Notes: a model not told the origin generated them from the sequence alone. 64,000 nucleotides of DNA from Spiractinospora alimapuensis (GCF_018437505.1 NZ_CP072467.1:4984010-5048009); one strand, 5' to 3'. Counted from the first letter of the stretch, positions 25,156-34,855 are shown. A program made the numbers and translations.

Positions 25156-26754
25156 GTGTTCGAGACGCTTTCTGACCGACTCGCATCGGTGTTCACCTCG
25201 CTGCGCGGCAAAGGTCGCCTGTCGGAGGAGGACATCAATTCCACCGCACGCGAGATCCGCCTCGCGCTGTTGGAAGCAGACGTCGCACTCCCGGTCGTGC
25301 GTGCCTTCATCGCGCGCGTCAAGGAACGGGCGCGTGGCGCCGAGGTTTCCAAGGCGCTGAACCCCGCGCAGCAGGTCATCAAGATCGTCAACGAGGAACT
25401 GGTGGAGATCCTCGGCGGCGAGACCCGGGAGATCCGCTACGCCAAGACTCCGCCCACGGTCATCATGCTGGCCGGCTTGCAGGGTGCGGGTAAGACCACC
25501 CTCGCCGGAAAGCTCGCCAAGTGGCTTTCGCAGCAGCGCAACACCCCGCTTCTGGTGGCGGCGGACCTGCAGCGCCCCAACGCCGTGACCCAGTTGCAGG
25601 TCGTCGGTGAGCGTGCTGGTGTCCCCGTCTACGCGCCGGAGCCGGGCAACGGTGTGGGGGACCCCGTCTCGGTGGCGCGGGATTCCATCGAGCAGGCCAA
25701 GAGGCAGAACCACAACGTCGTCATCATCGACACCGCCGGCCGGTTGGGTGTCGATGAGGAGATGATGCGCCAGGCGGCCGACATCCGCGACGCCGTCAGC
25801 CCTGACGAGATCCTGTTCGTGGTCGACGCCATGATCGGCCAGGACGCCGTCAACACCGCCGAGGCCTTCCTCGAGGGTGTGGGCTACGACGCGGTCGCCC
25901 TCACCAAGCTGGACGGCGACGCGCGTGGTGGTGCCGCGCTGTCGATCCGCCACGTCACCGGGCGTCCAATCATGTTCGCGGCCACGGGCGAGAAACTCGA
26001 GGACTTCGACCTCTTCCACCCGGACCGGATGGCGTCGCGCATCCTCGACATGGGTGACGTCCTCACCCTGATCGAACAGGCGCAGCGCACGTTCGACGAG
26101 GACGAGGCCGAGCGGATGGCCGGGAAGTTCACCTCGGGTGAGCAGCTCACCCTCGAGGACTTCCTGGAGCAGATGCAGATGGTGCGTCGGCTCGGTCCGA
26201 TCGGCAACCTGCTCGGGATGATGCCCGGCATGGGGCAGATGCGGGATCAAGTCGCCAACATCGACGACAAGGATCTGGACCGGATCACCGCCATCATCCG
26301 TTCGATGACGCCGGACGAGCGCGCGGACCCGAAGATGCTGAACGGGTCCCGGCGCGCGCGTATCGCCAAGGGTTCCGGCACCGAGGTCAGCGATGTCAGC
26401 GGCCTGGTGACCCGGTTCTTCGAGGCACAGAAGGCGCTGAAGGCCATGCAGTCCGGCGGCGGCATCCCCGGTATGCCGGGCATGCCGGGGATCCCGGGTA
26501 TGGGAGGTGGCCGGAAGAAGGCCGCCAAGGCGGAAAAGAAGAAGAAGGGCCGCCAGCGCAGCGGAAACCCCGCCAAGGCCAAGCAGGACGAGGCCGCGCG
26601 GGCAGCGGAACGCGAGCGTCGCAAGGAAGAGGGCGCCAAGCCCGACGCTCTTCCGCCGGGCCTCGGGGGCGGCGGCAACCCCAAACTCCCGCCGGGCCTC
26701 GGCGGCGGCGCGGGGATGCCCGACCTGTCCGGCCTGAAGTTCCCCAAGGACTGA
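25156..26754 (+). CDS. ffh: Signal recognition particle protein Ffh
   Basis: GTPase and signal-sequence binder of the SRP, partner of FtsY. 532 aa. N domain, then G domain with GLQGAGKTTLAGKL (106-119), DTAGRLGVDEEM (192 on) and TKLDGDARGGAALS (about 250). The M domain follows with Met-rich helices (FLEQMQMVRRLGP, LLGMMPGMGQM). The last 100 residues are unusually rich in Gly/Pro/Met and Lys (GIPGMPGMPGIPGMGGG, then PPGLGGGGNPKLPPGLGGG), a tail longer than in E. coli. GTG start; GAAGGA lies 13 bases upstream. Confidence 0.96.
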   Translation: MFETLSDRLASVFTSLRGKGRLSEEDINSTAREIRLALLEADVALPVVRAFIARVKERARGAEVSKALNPAQQVIKIVNEELVEILGGETREIRYAKTPPTVIMLAGLQGAGKTTLAGKLAKWLSQQRNTPLLVAADLQRPNAVTQLQVVGERAGVPVYAPEPGNGVGDPVSVARDSIEQAKRQNHNVVIIDTAGRLGVDEEMMRQAADIRDAVSPDEILFVVDAMIGQDAVNTAEAFLEGVGYDAVALTKLDGDARGGAALSIRHVTGRPIMFAATGEKLEDFDLFHPDRMASRILDMGDVLTLIEQAQRTFDEDEAERMAGKFTSGEQLTLEDFLEQMQMVRRLGPIGNLLGMMPGMGQMRDQVANIDDKDLDRITAIIRSMTPDERADPKMLNGSRRARIAKGSGTEVSDVSGLVTRFFEAQKALKAMQSGGGIPGMPGMPGIPGMGGGRKKAAKAEKKKKGRQRSGNPAKAKQDEAARAAERERRKEEGAKPDALPPGLGGGGNPKLPPGLGGGAGMPDLSGLKFPKD

Positions 26755-27061
26755 CAGGAGCTGACACGGAGCGTGGTTCTGGTGCGGCCCGCCGACATCG
26801 GAACCACGAACCCGTCGTCCGTGGTGGGGCGGGCGGTCACACCGTTCGTGACTCGCGTGGCCTGTGGCCCAGACCGCGCCGCCGACACGCCGCAACGTGC
26901 TCGGATCGTCGCGCGAATCTGGCACAATGAGAAGTCGACTAACGGTGCTACGGGTCGGCCCTCTACTTGCCTGTGCACCCACGTCGCTGCCCACGTCGAT
27001 GTCACAACCCCACGTGTTCGTCGGCGGGGCGATCGTTTCGCACGAGGAGAAGACCACACCA
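26755..27061. other. ffh-rpsP intergenic region with possible terminator and promoter
   Basis: CGTGGTTC (26772-26779) can pair with GAACCACG (26801-26808), a weak terminator for ffh. CACAAT at 26923-26928 is a candidate -10 box for the rpsP operon. No gene is seen in the 307 bp. Confidence 0.45.
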
Positions 27062-27562
27062 GTGGCAGTCAAGATCAAACTCAAGCGTATGGGGAAGATC
27101 CGTACGCCGCAGTACCGCATCGTCGTGGCCAACTCGCGCACCAAGCGTGACGGCAAGGCCATCGAGGAGATCGGCAAGTACCACCCGCTCGAGGAGCCGA
27201 GCTTCATCGAGGTGAACTCCGAGCGGGCGCAGTACTGGCTCTCGGTCGGCGCCCAGCCCACCGCCCCGGTGAACCGTATTCTTCGGCTGACCGGTGACTG
27301 GCAGCAGTTCAAGGGCCTGCCCGCTCCGCCGCCGATGAAGACCGCTGCCCCGAAGCCGGACAAGGAAGCCGAGTTCCAGGCCGTGCTGAAGGAACTCGTG
27401 CTGCCCGGCTCCGACGACAAGGGCAAGGGCGGCAAGAAGTCCGAGAAGTCGGACAAGGCCGACAAGTCGGAGAAGTCCGAGGCGAGTAAGTCCGCGAAGG
27501 GCGACGAGTCCGAGAAGGCGGGCGAGGCCGCCGAGACCGCCACAGCGAAGGACGAGGGCTAA
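27062..27562 (+). CDS. rpsP: 30S ribosomal protein S16
   Basis: 166 aa. The S16 core is the first 85 residues ([42 protein letters not shown]). A Lys/Glu/Ser/Ala-rich extension of about 75 residues follows, as in many actinobacteria. Start GTG 27062 with GAGGAG upstream. First gene of the rpsP-khpA-rimM-trmD group; the KH gene begins one base after its stop. Confidence 0.97.
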   Translation: MAVKIKLKRMGKIRTPQYRIVVANSRTKRDGKAIEEIGKYHPLEEPSFIEVNSERAQYWLSVGAQPTAPVNRILRLTGDWQQFKGLPAPPPMKTAAPKPDKEAEFQAVLKELVLPGSDDKGKGGKKSEKSDKADKSEKSEASKSAKGDESEKAGEAAETATAKDEG

Positions 27563-27563
27563 C

Positions 27564-27806
27564 GTGCTCGAAGAAGCGCTTGAACATCTTGTCAAGGGCA
27601 TCGTCGAGAGGCCGGACGATGTTCAGGTGCGGGCGCGGCGGCTGCGGAAGGGCAAGGTTCTGGAGGCGCGTGTCCACGCCGACGACCTCGGGAAGGTCAT
27701 CGGGCGTAAGGGCCGCACCGCGGAATCCCTCCGTACCGTCATCGGCGCGCTCTCAGGTGGGCGCTATGTGCGCGTCGACCTGCTGGAGCTGAACGAAGTG
27801 CGCTGA
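27564..27806 (+). CDS. khpA: KH-domain RNA-binding protein KhpA
   Basis: 80 aa single KH domain. DLGKVIGRKGRTAESLRTVI contains the GxxG-type RNA-binding loop (GRKG). Homologues pair with KhpB/Jag and bind many RNAs, influencing cell division and ribosome-related genes. GTG start one base after the rpsP stop, so probably translationally coupled. Confidence 0.92.
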   Translation: MLEEALEHLVKGIVERPDDVQVRARRLRKGKVLEARVHADDLGKVIGRKGRTAESLRTVIGALSGGRYVRVDLLELNEVR

Positions 27807-27869
27807 GTGCTCCGGGGGGAGGCGTTCGCGTTCCCCCGGAGCCGCCAGCCACGACGGAGGCTCACCACA

Positions 27870-28370
27870 ATGAAACTTGTCGTCGGCCGGGTCGGTCGTG
27901 CGCACGGGGTCCGCGGTGACGTGGCCATCGACGTACGCACCGACGACCCCGACATCCGCTTCGCCAAGGGCGCCCGGCTGGACACCGAGTCGGGACGGTC
28001 CCTGACCATCGCCACCCGCAAGTACCACGCGGGGCGTCTGATCGTGCGCTTCAGCGGGATCAGCGACCGCACCGCCGCGGAGGAACTCCGTGGGCTCACA
28101 CTCGTGGTGGACGCCACGGAGGCGCTGGGCTCGGCGGACCCCGACGAGTTCCACGACGCCGAACTGCTGGGGCTCGCCGTGGTCACCGCGGCAGGCCAGG
28201 AGGTCGGCACCGTGGCAGATGTCCTGCATCACTCCCAGGACCTGTTGGTCATCGACACTCCGACCGGAGACGAGGTCCTGGTGCCGTTCGTCCGGGACAT
28301 CGTGCCGACGGTCGACCCGGTGCGTGGCCGGCTTGTCGTCGACCCGCCACCCGGCCTGTTGGAGCTGTGA
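27870..28370 (+). CDS. rimM: 16S rRNA processing protein RimM
   Basis: 166 aa. VVGRVGRAHGVRGDVAIDVRT is the RimM N-domain signature; the C-terminal PRC-barrel domain has FHDAELLGLAVVTAAGQEVG and VPFVRDIVPTVD. It assists 30S head assembly and binds S19. ATG 27870 has CGGAGG about 9 bases upstream and is preferred to the in-frame start at 27807. trmD follows after 2 bases. Confidence 0.95.
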   Translation: MKLVVGRVGRAHGVRGDVAIDVRTDDPDIRFAKGARLDTESGRSLTIATRKYHAGRLIVRFSGISDRTAAEELRGLTLVVDATEALGSADPDEFHDAELLGLAVVTAAGQEVGTVADVLHHSQDLLVIDTPTGDEVLVPFVRDIVPTVDPVRGRLVVDPPPGLLEL

Positions 28371-28372
28371 CC

Positions 28373-29206
28373 GTGCGGATCGACATCATCACCATCTTCC
28401 GGGACTACTTCGCGCCCCTCGACCTCTCCCTGATGGGCAAGGCACAGCAGCGCGAACTCCTCACCATCGGCGTGCACGACCTGCGGTCCTGGACCCACGA
28501 CCGGCACAACACCGTGGACGACACCCCCAGTGGGGGTGGCCCCGGGATGGTCATGCTCCCGGAACCGTGGAACGAGGCGTTGACCAGTGTCACCTCTGGA
28601 GCGTCCTCGGCCGACGAGGCATCCGGTGCCGACGCCGGTGGGGTCCCCACGGCCGAGGTGCCGCGGCTCATCGTTCCCACACCCAGCGGCGCCGTCTTCA
28701 CCCAACGTGACGCCGAACGCCTGGCCCGTGAGCCGTGGCTGGTGTTCGCCTGTGGTCGTTACGAGGGGATCGACGCCCGGTTCGCCGAGGAGGCGGCCAC
28801 GCGGATGCCGGTGGAGGAACTCAGTATCGGCGACTACGTGTTGGCCGGGGGTGAGGTGGCGACGCTCGTCATGATCGAGGCGATCGCGCGCCTGTTGCCG
28901 GGCGTCCTGGGCAACTCGGAGTCCGCGGTGCAGGACTCCTTCGCCGAAGGGGCCATGTCCCACCTCGTCGAGGGTCCCGTCTACACCAAACCCCCGGTGT
29001 GGCGGGGGAGAGAGGTGCCGCCCGTCCTACTGTCGGGCCACCACGGTGCGATCGATCGCTGGCGACGGGACGAGGCGCTGCGCAAAACGGTGCGCAACCG
29101 CCCGGAGCTCCTACGGGGCCACGCGTCCGAGGACCTCGACGCCCGTGATAGAGAGGTGCTGGCAGAGGAGGGTTGGCCAAGCAGTTCTGTGGATATGGCA
29201 GACTGA
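28373..29206 (+). CDS. trmD: tRNA (guanine37-N1)-methyltransferase
   Basis: Makes m1G37 in tRNAs, protecting the reading frame. About 277 aa. It starts MRIDIITIFRDYFAPL (most TrmD have FPEYF). The SAM-binding knot is FACGRYEGIDARF and ELSIGDYVLAGGEVAT. GTG 28373 is chosen over GTG 28367 because GGAG lies 8 bases before it and homologues start there. A Ser/Ala/Asp insert (SADEASGADAGG) sits in the middle. Confidence 0.96.
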   Translation: MRIDIITIFRDYFAPLDLSLMGKAQQRELLTIGVHDLRSWTHDRHNTVDDTPSGGGPGMVMLPEPWNEALTSVTSGASSADEASGADAGGVPTAEVPRLIVPTPSGAVFTQRDAERLAREPWLVFACGRYEGIDARFAEEAATRMPVEELSIGDYVLAGGEVATLVMIEAIARLLPGVLGNSESAVQDSFAEGAMSHLVEGPVYTKPPVWRGREVPPVLLSGHHGAIDRWRRDEALRKTVRNRPELLRGHASEDLDARDREVLAEEGWPSSSVDMAD

Positions 29207-29347
29207 ATTGGTCGCCCGACTGCGCTTGACTATGCGCCCCTACCCCAAAGGACCCGGTGGGGACTGTTCACGGGGGACCACTAGACGCCCGAGAAGAACC
29301 GCGCAGCGTTATGCCGTGGCGCGCAATCGAAGAGGAAACGACGCCAG

Positions 29348-29692
29348 ATGCACACCGCAATCCAGGAGCTTGAGAAGGACCTGCTGCGAACCGACCTTCC
29401 CGATTTTCGTCCCGGGGACACGGTGAACGTGCACGTGCGCGTCACAGAGGGCTCTCGCTCCCGTATCCAGGTTTTCAAGGGCGTGGTCATTCGCCGTCAG
29501 CGTGGCGGTCTGCGCGAGACGTTCACCGTCCGCAAGATCAGCTATGGCGTTGGCGTTGAGCGGACCTTCCCGGTGCACTCGCCGGTGATCGAGAAGCTCG
29601 AGGTGTCCGCCCGTGGCCGCGTGCGCCGCGCCAAGCTCTACTACCTGCGTTCGCTGCGCGGCAAGAAGGCCCGTATCCCCGAGCGTCGGTAA
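29348..29692 (+). CDS. rplS: 50S ribosomal protein L19
   Basis: 114 aa, normal length. [40 protein letters not shown] and the terminal [16 protein letters not shown] are the L19 pattern. GAGGAAACG precedes the ATG. It lies 141 bp after trmD, with lepB downstream, as in Streptomyces. Confidence 0.97.
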   Translation: MHTAIQELEKDLLRTDLPDFRPGDTVNVHVRVTEGSRSRIQVFKGVVIRRQRGGLRETFTVRKISYGVGVERTFPVHSPVIEKLEVSARGRVRRAKLYYLRSLRGKKARIPERR

Positions 29693-29739
29693 CTTTGTCG
29701 ACACACCACGTATTCCCCTCGGTGCCAGGCTTTCTCGGC

Positions 29740-29745
29740 TAAGCT
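29740..29745 (+). promoter_or_regulatory. -10 element of lepB
   Basis: TAAGCT lies 9 bases before the lepB ATG, predicting a leader of about three bases. Confidence 0.4.
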
Positions 29746-29754
29746 TCGGAGCCA

Positions 29755-30585
29755 ATGAGCAACGATGAACTCGACCCCGGCGCCTCCACTGCCCCCAACG
29801 CCGAGGACGGGGGCGGGAGTGATCGCGCCGGGGGCGACGCCGCGGCGGAGGACCTCGGGAGTAGCGCTACACCCGAGGTCCCTCAGGGCAAAGCCGACGA
29901 CGGGGATGGGCCGGACGCGGGAATGAGTTCGAAGGATCGCGAGAAGAGCGAGGACAAGGGTTCCTTCTGGAAGGAACTCCCGATTCTTGTCATCATCGCG
30001 GTCGTCATCGCGTTCGCGATCAAGACCTGGGTGGTCCAGCCCTTCTACATCCCCTCGAAGTCGATGGAGGACACCCTCCTCGTCGGTGACCGGATATTGG
30101 TCAACAAGGTGGTGTACCAGCTCCGCGACATCGAACGCGGCGACGTCGTGGTCTTCAACGGCTCAGACTCCTGGGACGAGGACACCGAGGTGGCCGAGCC
30201 GGAGCCGGACAACCCCGTGTCCGGGGCGTTCACCTGGGTGGGGCAGACTCTCGGCCTCGCACCCACGGGCAAGGAGTACGTCAAGCGCGTCATCGGCCTG
30301 CCCGGCGACACGGTGGAGTGCTGCGACGAGCAGAACCGTGTCGTCGTCAACGATGAGCCCATCGACGAGCCCTACCTCTACCCCGGCAGCCTCGAGACCC
30401 ACCAGGAGTTCGGTCCCGTCACCGTCGAAGAGGGGCGACTCTGGGTGATGGGCGATCACCGTGCGATCTCCTACGACTCGCGTACCCACCAGGGTGACCC
30501 AGGTGGCGGAACGATCTCGGAAGAATCCGTCGTGGGTCGAGCGTTTGTCACAGTGTGGCCGCTCAACCGCCTGGGGACTCTCTGA
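29755..30585 (+). CDS. lepB: Signal peptidase I
   Basis: Removes signal peptides from exported proteins at the outer face of the membrane. 276 aa. An acidic 70-residue N-terminus precedes one membrane helix (about 75-92). The catalytic Ser103 is in PSKSMEDTL and the general-base Lys177 in KEYVKRVIGLPGD. VMGDHRAISYDSR is the box E motif. Streptomyces has four such genes in a row at this site; only one is present here. Confidence 0.95.
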   Translation: MSNDELDPGASTAPNAEDGGGSDRAGGDAAAEDLGSSATPEVPQGKADDGDGPDAGMSSKDREKSEDKGSFWKELPILVIIAVVIAFAIKTWVVQPFYIPSKSMEDTLLVGDRILVNKVVYQLRDIERGDVVVFNGSDSWDEDTEVAEPEPDNPVSGAFTWVGQTLGLAPTGKEYVKRVIGLPGDTVECCDEQNRVVVNDEPIDEPYLYPGSLETHQEFGPVTVEEGRLWVMGDHRAISYDSRTHQGDPGGGTISEESVVGRAFVTVWPLNRLGTL

Positions 30586-30834
30586 CCAGCGTTCACTCGG
30601 AACCGGGCGTCCGAAAACGGATCATGGTGGCCCGTTCAACAGCGATTTGACCCGTTCCCAAGTCACAGCGTGTTGACACGTAGTTGAGTATGGAGTGGGA
30701 GCATTGGTCCCGGCCCTCGTGTCGGACGTTGAATGGGGGTTCCTCGATCGGGGGCGACGGCGACAGAAGCGGCCCGATGCCACCGCGCGGACGCGGCGGG
30801 TTGTCGGGTGGGTCACCGAGAACGGAGCTGTGAG

Positions 30835-31155
30835 ATGAGTTCTGAGGACCTGGAAAAGTACGAGGCCGAGATGGAGCTTCAGCTCTATCGCGAGTACCGC
30901 GACGTCGTCGGCCTGTTCACGCACGTCGTGGAGACCGAGCGCCGCTTCTATCTCACCAACCACGTCGACCTGCAGCCCCGCTCGACCGAGTCCGGGGAGA
31001 CCTACTTCGAGGTCACCATGGCCGACGCGTGGGTGTGGGACATGCACCGGGCGGCCCGGTTCGTGAAGAACGTCCGCGTGGTCACGTTCAAGGACGTCAA
31101 CGTCGAGGAGATCACCAAGAGTGATCTCGACCTCCCCGCCGACCCCGGAGACTGA
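30835..31155 (+). CDS. DUF2469 family protein
   Basis: 106 aa: MSSEDLEKYEAEMELQLYRE, YRDVVGLFTHVVETERRFYL, and a central FVKNVRVVTFKDVNVEE. This is a short, strongly conserved actinobacterial protein, always near lepB/rnhB and yraN, of unknown function. GGAG lies 9 bases before the ATG. rnhB, its usual upstream neighbour, is absent. Confidence 0.88.
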   Translation: MSSEDLEKYEAEMELQLYREYRDVVGLFTHVVETERRFYLTNHVDLQPRSTESGETYFEVTMADAWVWDMHRAARFVKNVRVVTFKDVNVEEITKSDLDLPADPGD

Positions 31156-31246
31156 TCCGCCGTAGCGCACCCCCCACCACCCTCCGCGCGCTGAGTCGCC
31201 GTGCTGGCCTTGGGATGTCTTGGCGCGGGGAAGGACACGAACCGTG

Positions 31247-32398
31247 TCATCGCGTGCGACGCCATCCCTCGTCGGACCGCTCCACCAGTCCGCCCGCGGC
31301 GAGTAGGCCCAACTCTCGGAGCAGGGCTGGGACGTCACATCCGACCCGGAGCGCGAGCGTCGCCGGGGCGACGCAGTGTGTCTCGTCCATGTGGGCGAGG
31401 ACCGCACGGGCCGAGTCGCCCAGCGTGAGGGGATCCGCGCGGGGTCGTCCTGCCGGCAGGACGTCGTTGTCGAGCTCGCCCAGGAGGTCGACGATGTCGG
31501 CCGCGTCCCTCACGCACACCGCCTGCCAGTCGCGCAACAGGTGGTGGCACCCGGCCGACAGGGACGACGTGACCGGTCCCGGCACCGCCATCACCGGACG
31601 GTGCAGGTTCTCCGCGTGGTGCGCCGTGTTCATCGCGCCGCTGCGACGCCCCGCCTCGACCACCACCGTTCCCGGCGTGAGCGCGGCGATGAGCCGGTTG
31701 CGCACCAGAAAGCTGTGCCGCCGCGGTGTCCGCCCCGGGGGAAGCTCACTCACCAGGACACCGGAGCCGACGATCTCGTCGAACAGGCGCTCGTGGCTGC
31801 GGGGATAGACGATGTCGGGGCCGCAGGCCAGCACCGACACCGTGCAGCCACCGGCGGAGAGAGCACCCCGATGCGCCTGGGCGTCGATCCCGAACGCGCC
31901 GCCGCTCACCGTCGTCCATCCTCGCTCGGCCAGTCCGTACCCCAGCTCCGCGGCGACGTACATCCCGTAGTCGGTCGCGGCCCGCGCGCCGATCACCGCC
32001 GCCGACCGTAGGCACGCGTTGCGCAGGTCTCCGTTTCCCCGCACCCACAACAGGTAGGGCTGATCGGTGCCCAGGCTCTCCAGCCGCGTGGGCCACTCCG
32101 GATCTCCCGGGACCACCACGCGTGCCCCGAACTGTCCCGCCCGATCGCGAGCCTCCGCCACGCCCCGATCCGTCACCCGTCTCGCCCGACCGATGAGGCC
32201 GCGCAACCGCTCACTGAAGGCCCGCCCGTCCACGTCTCCCGGCGGCTCGATCCGATCCCCCGTAACGACGGCCCGCCACACCTCCCGTGCGTGCCCGTAC
32301 CGCCGCAACAACCGTCCGAGAACCGGATCGGTCGGCCCCGCGATCAGACTCAGCCGCAGCCTGGCCTCGATCTCGTCGTCCCGCTGGCGTTCTTCCAT
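31247..32398 (-). CDS. dprA: DNA-processing protein DprA
   Basis: Loads RecA on incoming single-stranded DNA during uptake; wider roles outside competence are unclear. 383 aa. The Rossmann-like core has VIGARAATDYGMYVAAELG, TVSGGAFGIDAQAHRGAL, and RNRLIAALTPGTVVVEAGRRSG. A C-terminal winged-helix-like domain ends the protein. ATG 32398 has TGGAG seven bases upstream; the frame is open far upstream and should not be used. It is convergent with DUF2469, whereas in most relatives it runs in the same direction. Confidence 0.93.
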   Translation of the reverse strand: MEERQRDDEIEARLRLSLIAGPTDPVLGRLLRRYGHAREVWRAVVTGDRIEPPGDVDGRAFSERLRGLIGRARRVTDRGVAEARDRAGQFGARVVVPGDPEWPTRLESLGTDQPYLLWVRGNGDLRNACLRSAAVIGARAATDYGMYVAAELGYGLAERGWTTVSGGAFGIDAQAHRGALSAGGCTVSVLACGPDIVYPRSHERLFDEIVGSGVLVSELPPGRTPRRHSFLVRNRLIAALTPGTVVVEAGRRSGAMNTAHHAENLHRPVMAVPGPVTSSLSAGCHHLLRDWQAVCVRDAADIVDLLGELDNDVLPAGRPRADPLTLGDSARAVLAHMDETHCVAPATLALRVGCDVPALLRELGLLAAGGLVERSDEGWRRTR

Positions 32399-32861
32399 GC
32401 GCAGGCTCCAGGGGTGGTGTTGGTCGTGAGTGAGGCCGGGGACGTGGCTGGTCTTGCACTCCTGGCGACTGTCGGCGAGGGCAGGACGGGGTCGAATCCG
32501 GTGTGCACCCGTCGGAATGGATGGGTGAGCGAACCCGACGCGCGATGGACGGCCGAGGTGGCGCCCAGTGTCGTTACCCTCGTCAGGCTCTCGCTCGGCG
32601 GGGCGCGTAACCGTATGTGTGTGAACGACGCGGAGGTGGGGGTTTCCCATGCGAACCTCTGCCGGTCCGAGGAATCCGCCAGGTGCGGGCTTGGAGAGGG
32701 GGCGGTGCGGGACAGCGTCCGCACCGGGTGCTTCGGAGAGTCGGACGTGTGGTCGCCGGACGTCGCGCTGGCGAGGTCCGCCACGGGCGGGCTGAGGTGC
32801 GAGTTTGGGCACTTCGGAGGATTGTTCATGCACACTCCCGGGGGTGGAGGCGCGGTCGTGG
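32399..32861. other. comM-dprA spacer, 463 bp, no clear gene
   Basis: On the minus strand a frame beginning MNNPPKCPNSHLSPP is open through this stretch, but its Ser/Pro/Thr-rich composition is not protein-like. No hairpin or promoter stands out. comM and dprA are normally adjacent, so the spacer itself is unusual. Confidence 0.4.
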
Positions 32862-34382
32862 TCAGATGTCGAGGCCGGACCACAGGGCGAGGGCGAGCCC
32901 GGTGTCCTCGACGGTGGGGCGGTTGCGGCCGGCGAGGTCGGCGAGGGTCCAGGAGACGCGGAGCAGACGGTCGAGGCCGCGGGCGGTGATGCGTCCCCGC
33001 TCCAGGGCTTGGCCCAGGACCGCCACGGCCTCGTGGGGGAGAGGGAAACGGCGCCGGAGGTCCGCACCAGGGACTTGTGCGTTGTTGTGCCACGGGGTGT
33101 CGTGGAGACGACGGGCGGCACGCTTGCGTGCGGCGCGGACGCGTTCGGCGACCACCGCCGATGTCTCGGCCATGCCGCGGTCGGCGAGGAGCTCGGCGCG
33201 GGAAACCGGGAACAGTTGGAGTTTGAGGTCGATCCGGTCGAGCATCGGACCGGAGACCTTGGCGAAGTAGCGCTGCCGCACCGTCCCCGGGCAGGTGCAG
33301 GCCGCTCCGGGTTTCCCGCATGGACAGGGGTTGGCCGCGAGGACGAGCTGGAACCGGGCGGGGAACCGCGCGGTGGCCGCGGAGCGGGCGACCGCGATCT
33401 CGCCCGTCTCGACGGGTTCCCGCAGGGCATCGAGCACGCCGCGGGTGAACTCCGGCACCTCGTCGAGGAACAGCACCCCGTGATGGGCCAGCGACGCGCT
33501 TCCTGGGCGCAGTACGGCGCTGCCACCTCCGACCAGCGCGGCGCGGGTGGTGGTGTGGTGCGGATCCCGGAACGGGGGGTCGGTGATCAGGGGCTGGTGG
33601 TTGGGAAGCTCTCCCGCGACCGAGTGCACCGCCGTCACCTCCAGAGCCTGCTGGCGGGTCAACGGTGGCAACACCGTGGGGAGGCGGCGGGCGAGCATGC
33701 TCTTCCCGGTCCCCGGGCCGCCGAACATCAGGAGGTTGTGCCCACCGGCGGCCGCGATCTCGATCGCCCGCCGCCCCACTGGTTGGCCCAGGACCTCGGC
33801 GAGGTCGGGGCGGTGCGGGTCGGGAAGCGGAGGCTCTGGGGCGGGCAGGGGTGGAGCGTCGGGCAGGGGCTCGCCGCGGAGCCGGGCGAGGAGTTCACTC
33901 AAGGAGTGCACCCCGGTGACCTTGACGTTCGGTGCCAGGGCGGCCTCGGCGGCGTTCGCCCGCGACACCACACAGTCGACGCTCTCCTCTCGGGACTGGG
34001 AGAGCAGCGCGGGCAGCACGCCCTGGACCGGCCGCACTCGACCGTCGAGTCCGAGTTCCGCGAGAAGGACCATGTTCGTGATCGGCTCCGGCGGGACCGC
34101 ACGGTTCGCCGCCAGCACGGCCACCGCGATCGCCAGGTCGAACCCGCTGCCCCGCTTGGGCAGGCTCGCGGGCGACAGGCTGACGGTGATGTCGGCCTCC
34201 GGCCATCGTTCGCCACTGTTGACGATCGCCGCCCGGATCCGTTCCCGGGCCTCCCGCAGCGCGGTGTCGGGGAGCCCCACGATGTGCAGTGAGGCCGAAC
34301 CGAACCCCAGGTGCGCCTCGACCTCGATGCTGTGTCCGTCCACGCCGATCAACGCCACCGAGTGCGTCCGCGCGAGACTCAT
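32862..34382 (-). CDS. comM: ComM/YifB family Mg-chelatase-like AAA ATPase
   Basis: 506 aa. MSLARTHSVALIGVDGHSIE starts the N-terminal Lon-like domain. The AAA core has Walker A GGPGTGKSMLARRLPTVLPP, GVLFLDEVPEF as Walker B, and a Cys-rich insert NPCPCGKPGAACTC. The C-terminal lid has RAARKRAARRL and ARGLDRLLRVSWTLADLAGR. ComM is a helicase-like ATPase promoting branch migration during natural transformation in Vibrio. The ATG overlaps the yraN stop (ATGA), so the two are coupled. Confidence 0.94.
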   Translation of the reverse strand: MSLARTHSVALIGVDGHSIEVEAHLGFGSASLHIVGLPDTALREARERIRAAIVNSGERWPEADITVSLSPASLPKRGSGFDLAIAVAVLAANRAVPPEPITNMVLLAELGLDGRVRPVQGVLPALLSQSREESVDCVVSRANAAEAALAPNVKVTGVHSLSELLARLRGEPLPDAPPLPAPEPPLPDPHRPDLAEVLGQPVGRRAIEIAAAGGHNLLMFGGPGTGKSMLARRLPTVLPPLTRQQALEVTAVHSVAGELPNHQPLITDPPFRDPHHTTTRAALVGGGSAVLRPGSASLAHHGVLFLDEVPEFTRGVLDALREPVETGEIAVARSAATARFPARFQLVLAANPCPCGKPGAACTCPGTVRQRYFAKVSGPMLDRIDLKLQLFPVSRAELLADRGMAETSAVVAERVRAARKRAARRLHDTPWHNNAQVPGADLRRRFPLPHEAVAVLGQALERGRITARGLDRLLRVSWTLADLAGRNRPTVEDTGLALALWSGLDI

Positions 34383-34732
34383 CCGGTGACCCGACGGTGG
34401 TGCCGGATGTGCCACCGACCGTCCATCGTGTGGAGGACCGACACCGCGTCGATGCGCACGGAGCGAAACCGCATGCCGCTCTGCGTCCGCCACCGCCGCA
34501 CCAGCCGCCGTAGCCGAGCCACCTTCTCCGGCGTCACCCGATGGAACGGATACGCGTACCGCCCCATGGTGCGGGTCTTCACCTCCACCGCCACCAGCGT
34601 CTCCCCCCACGCGGCGATGATGTCCAACTCGCCCGTCGGACAACGCCAGTTCCGCGCCAGGATCCGCATCCCCCGCCGCCGCAGGTACTCCGCCGCGATC
34701 TCCTCACCCTTCATCCCAAGGCCACCACCCAC
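34379..34732 (-). CDS. yraN: UPF0102 (YraN) family endonuclease-like protein
   Basis: 117 aa. LGMKGEEIAAEYLRRRGMRI, then ARNWRCPTGELDIIA and VAVEVKTRT, which are the D-E-x-K elements of a restriction-endonuclease-like fold. The function is unproven; the link with comM and dprA suggests DNA processing. GTG 34732 is chosen because GGGAGG lies 8 bases upstream. It overlaps comM by four bases. CRISPR array 3a begins about 250 bp upstream on the other strand. Confidence 0.9.
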   Translation of the reverse strand: MGGGLGMKGEEIAAEYLRRRGMRILARNWRCPTGELDIIAAWGETLVAVEVKTRTMGRYAYPFHRVTPEKVARLRRLVRRWRTQSGMRFRSVRIDAVSVLHTMDGRWHIRHHRRVTG

Positions 34733-34855
34733 CGTGACCACCTCCCAGCCCCCACTGTGCGCCGCACGGAGCCGCACCGCGACCCCCAGCGAATTCCTGT
34801 GGATAACGCGCGGACGAACCGGGTCCTCGAAGCAGAAGGGCTGTCGCGCCGGCGG

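Noticed and set aside
34798-34806. A perfect DnaA-box-like nonamer (TTATCCACA on the minus strand) near yraN.
   Set aside because: A single box with no cluster, AT-rich unwinding element or dnaA/dnaN nearby; expected by chance.
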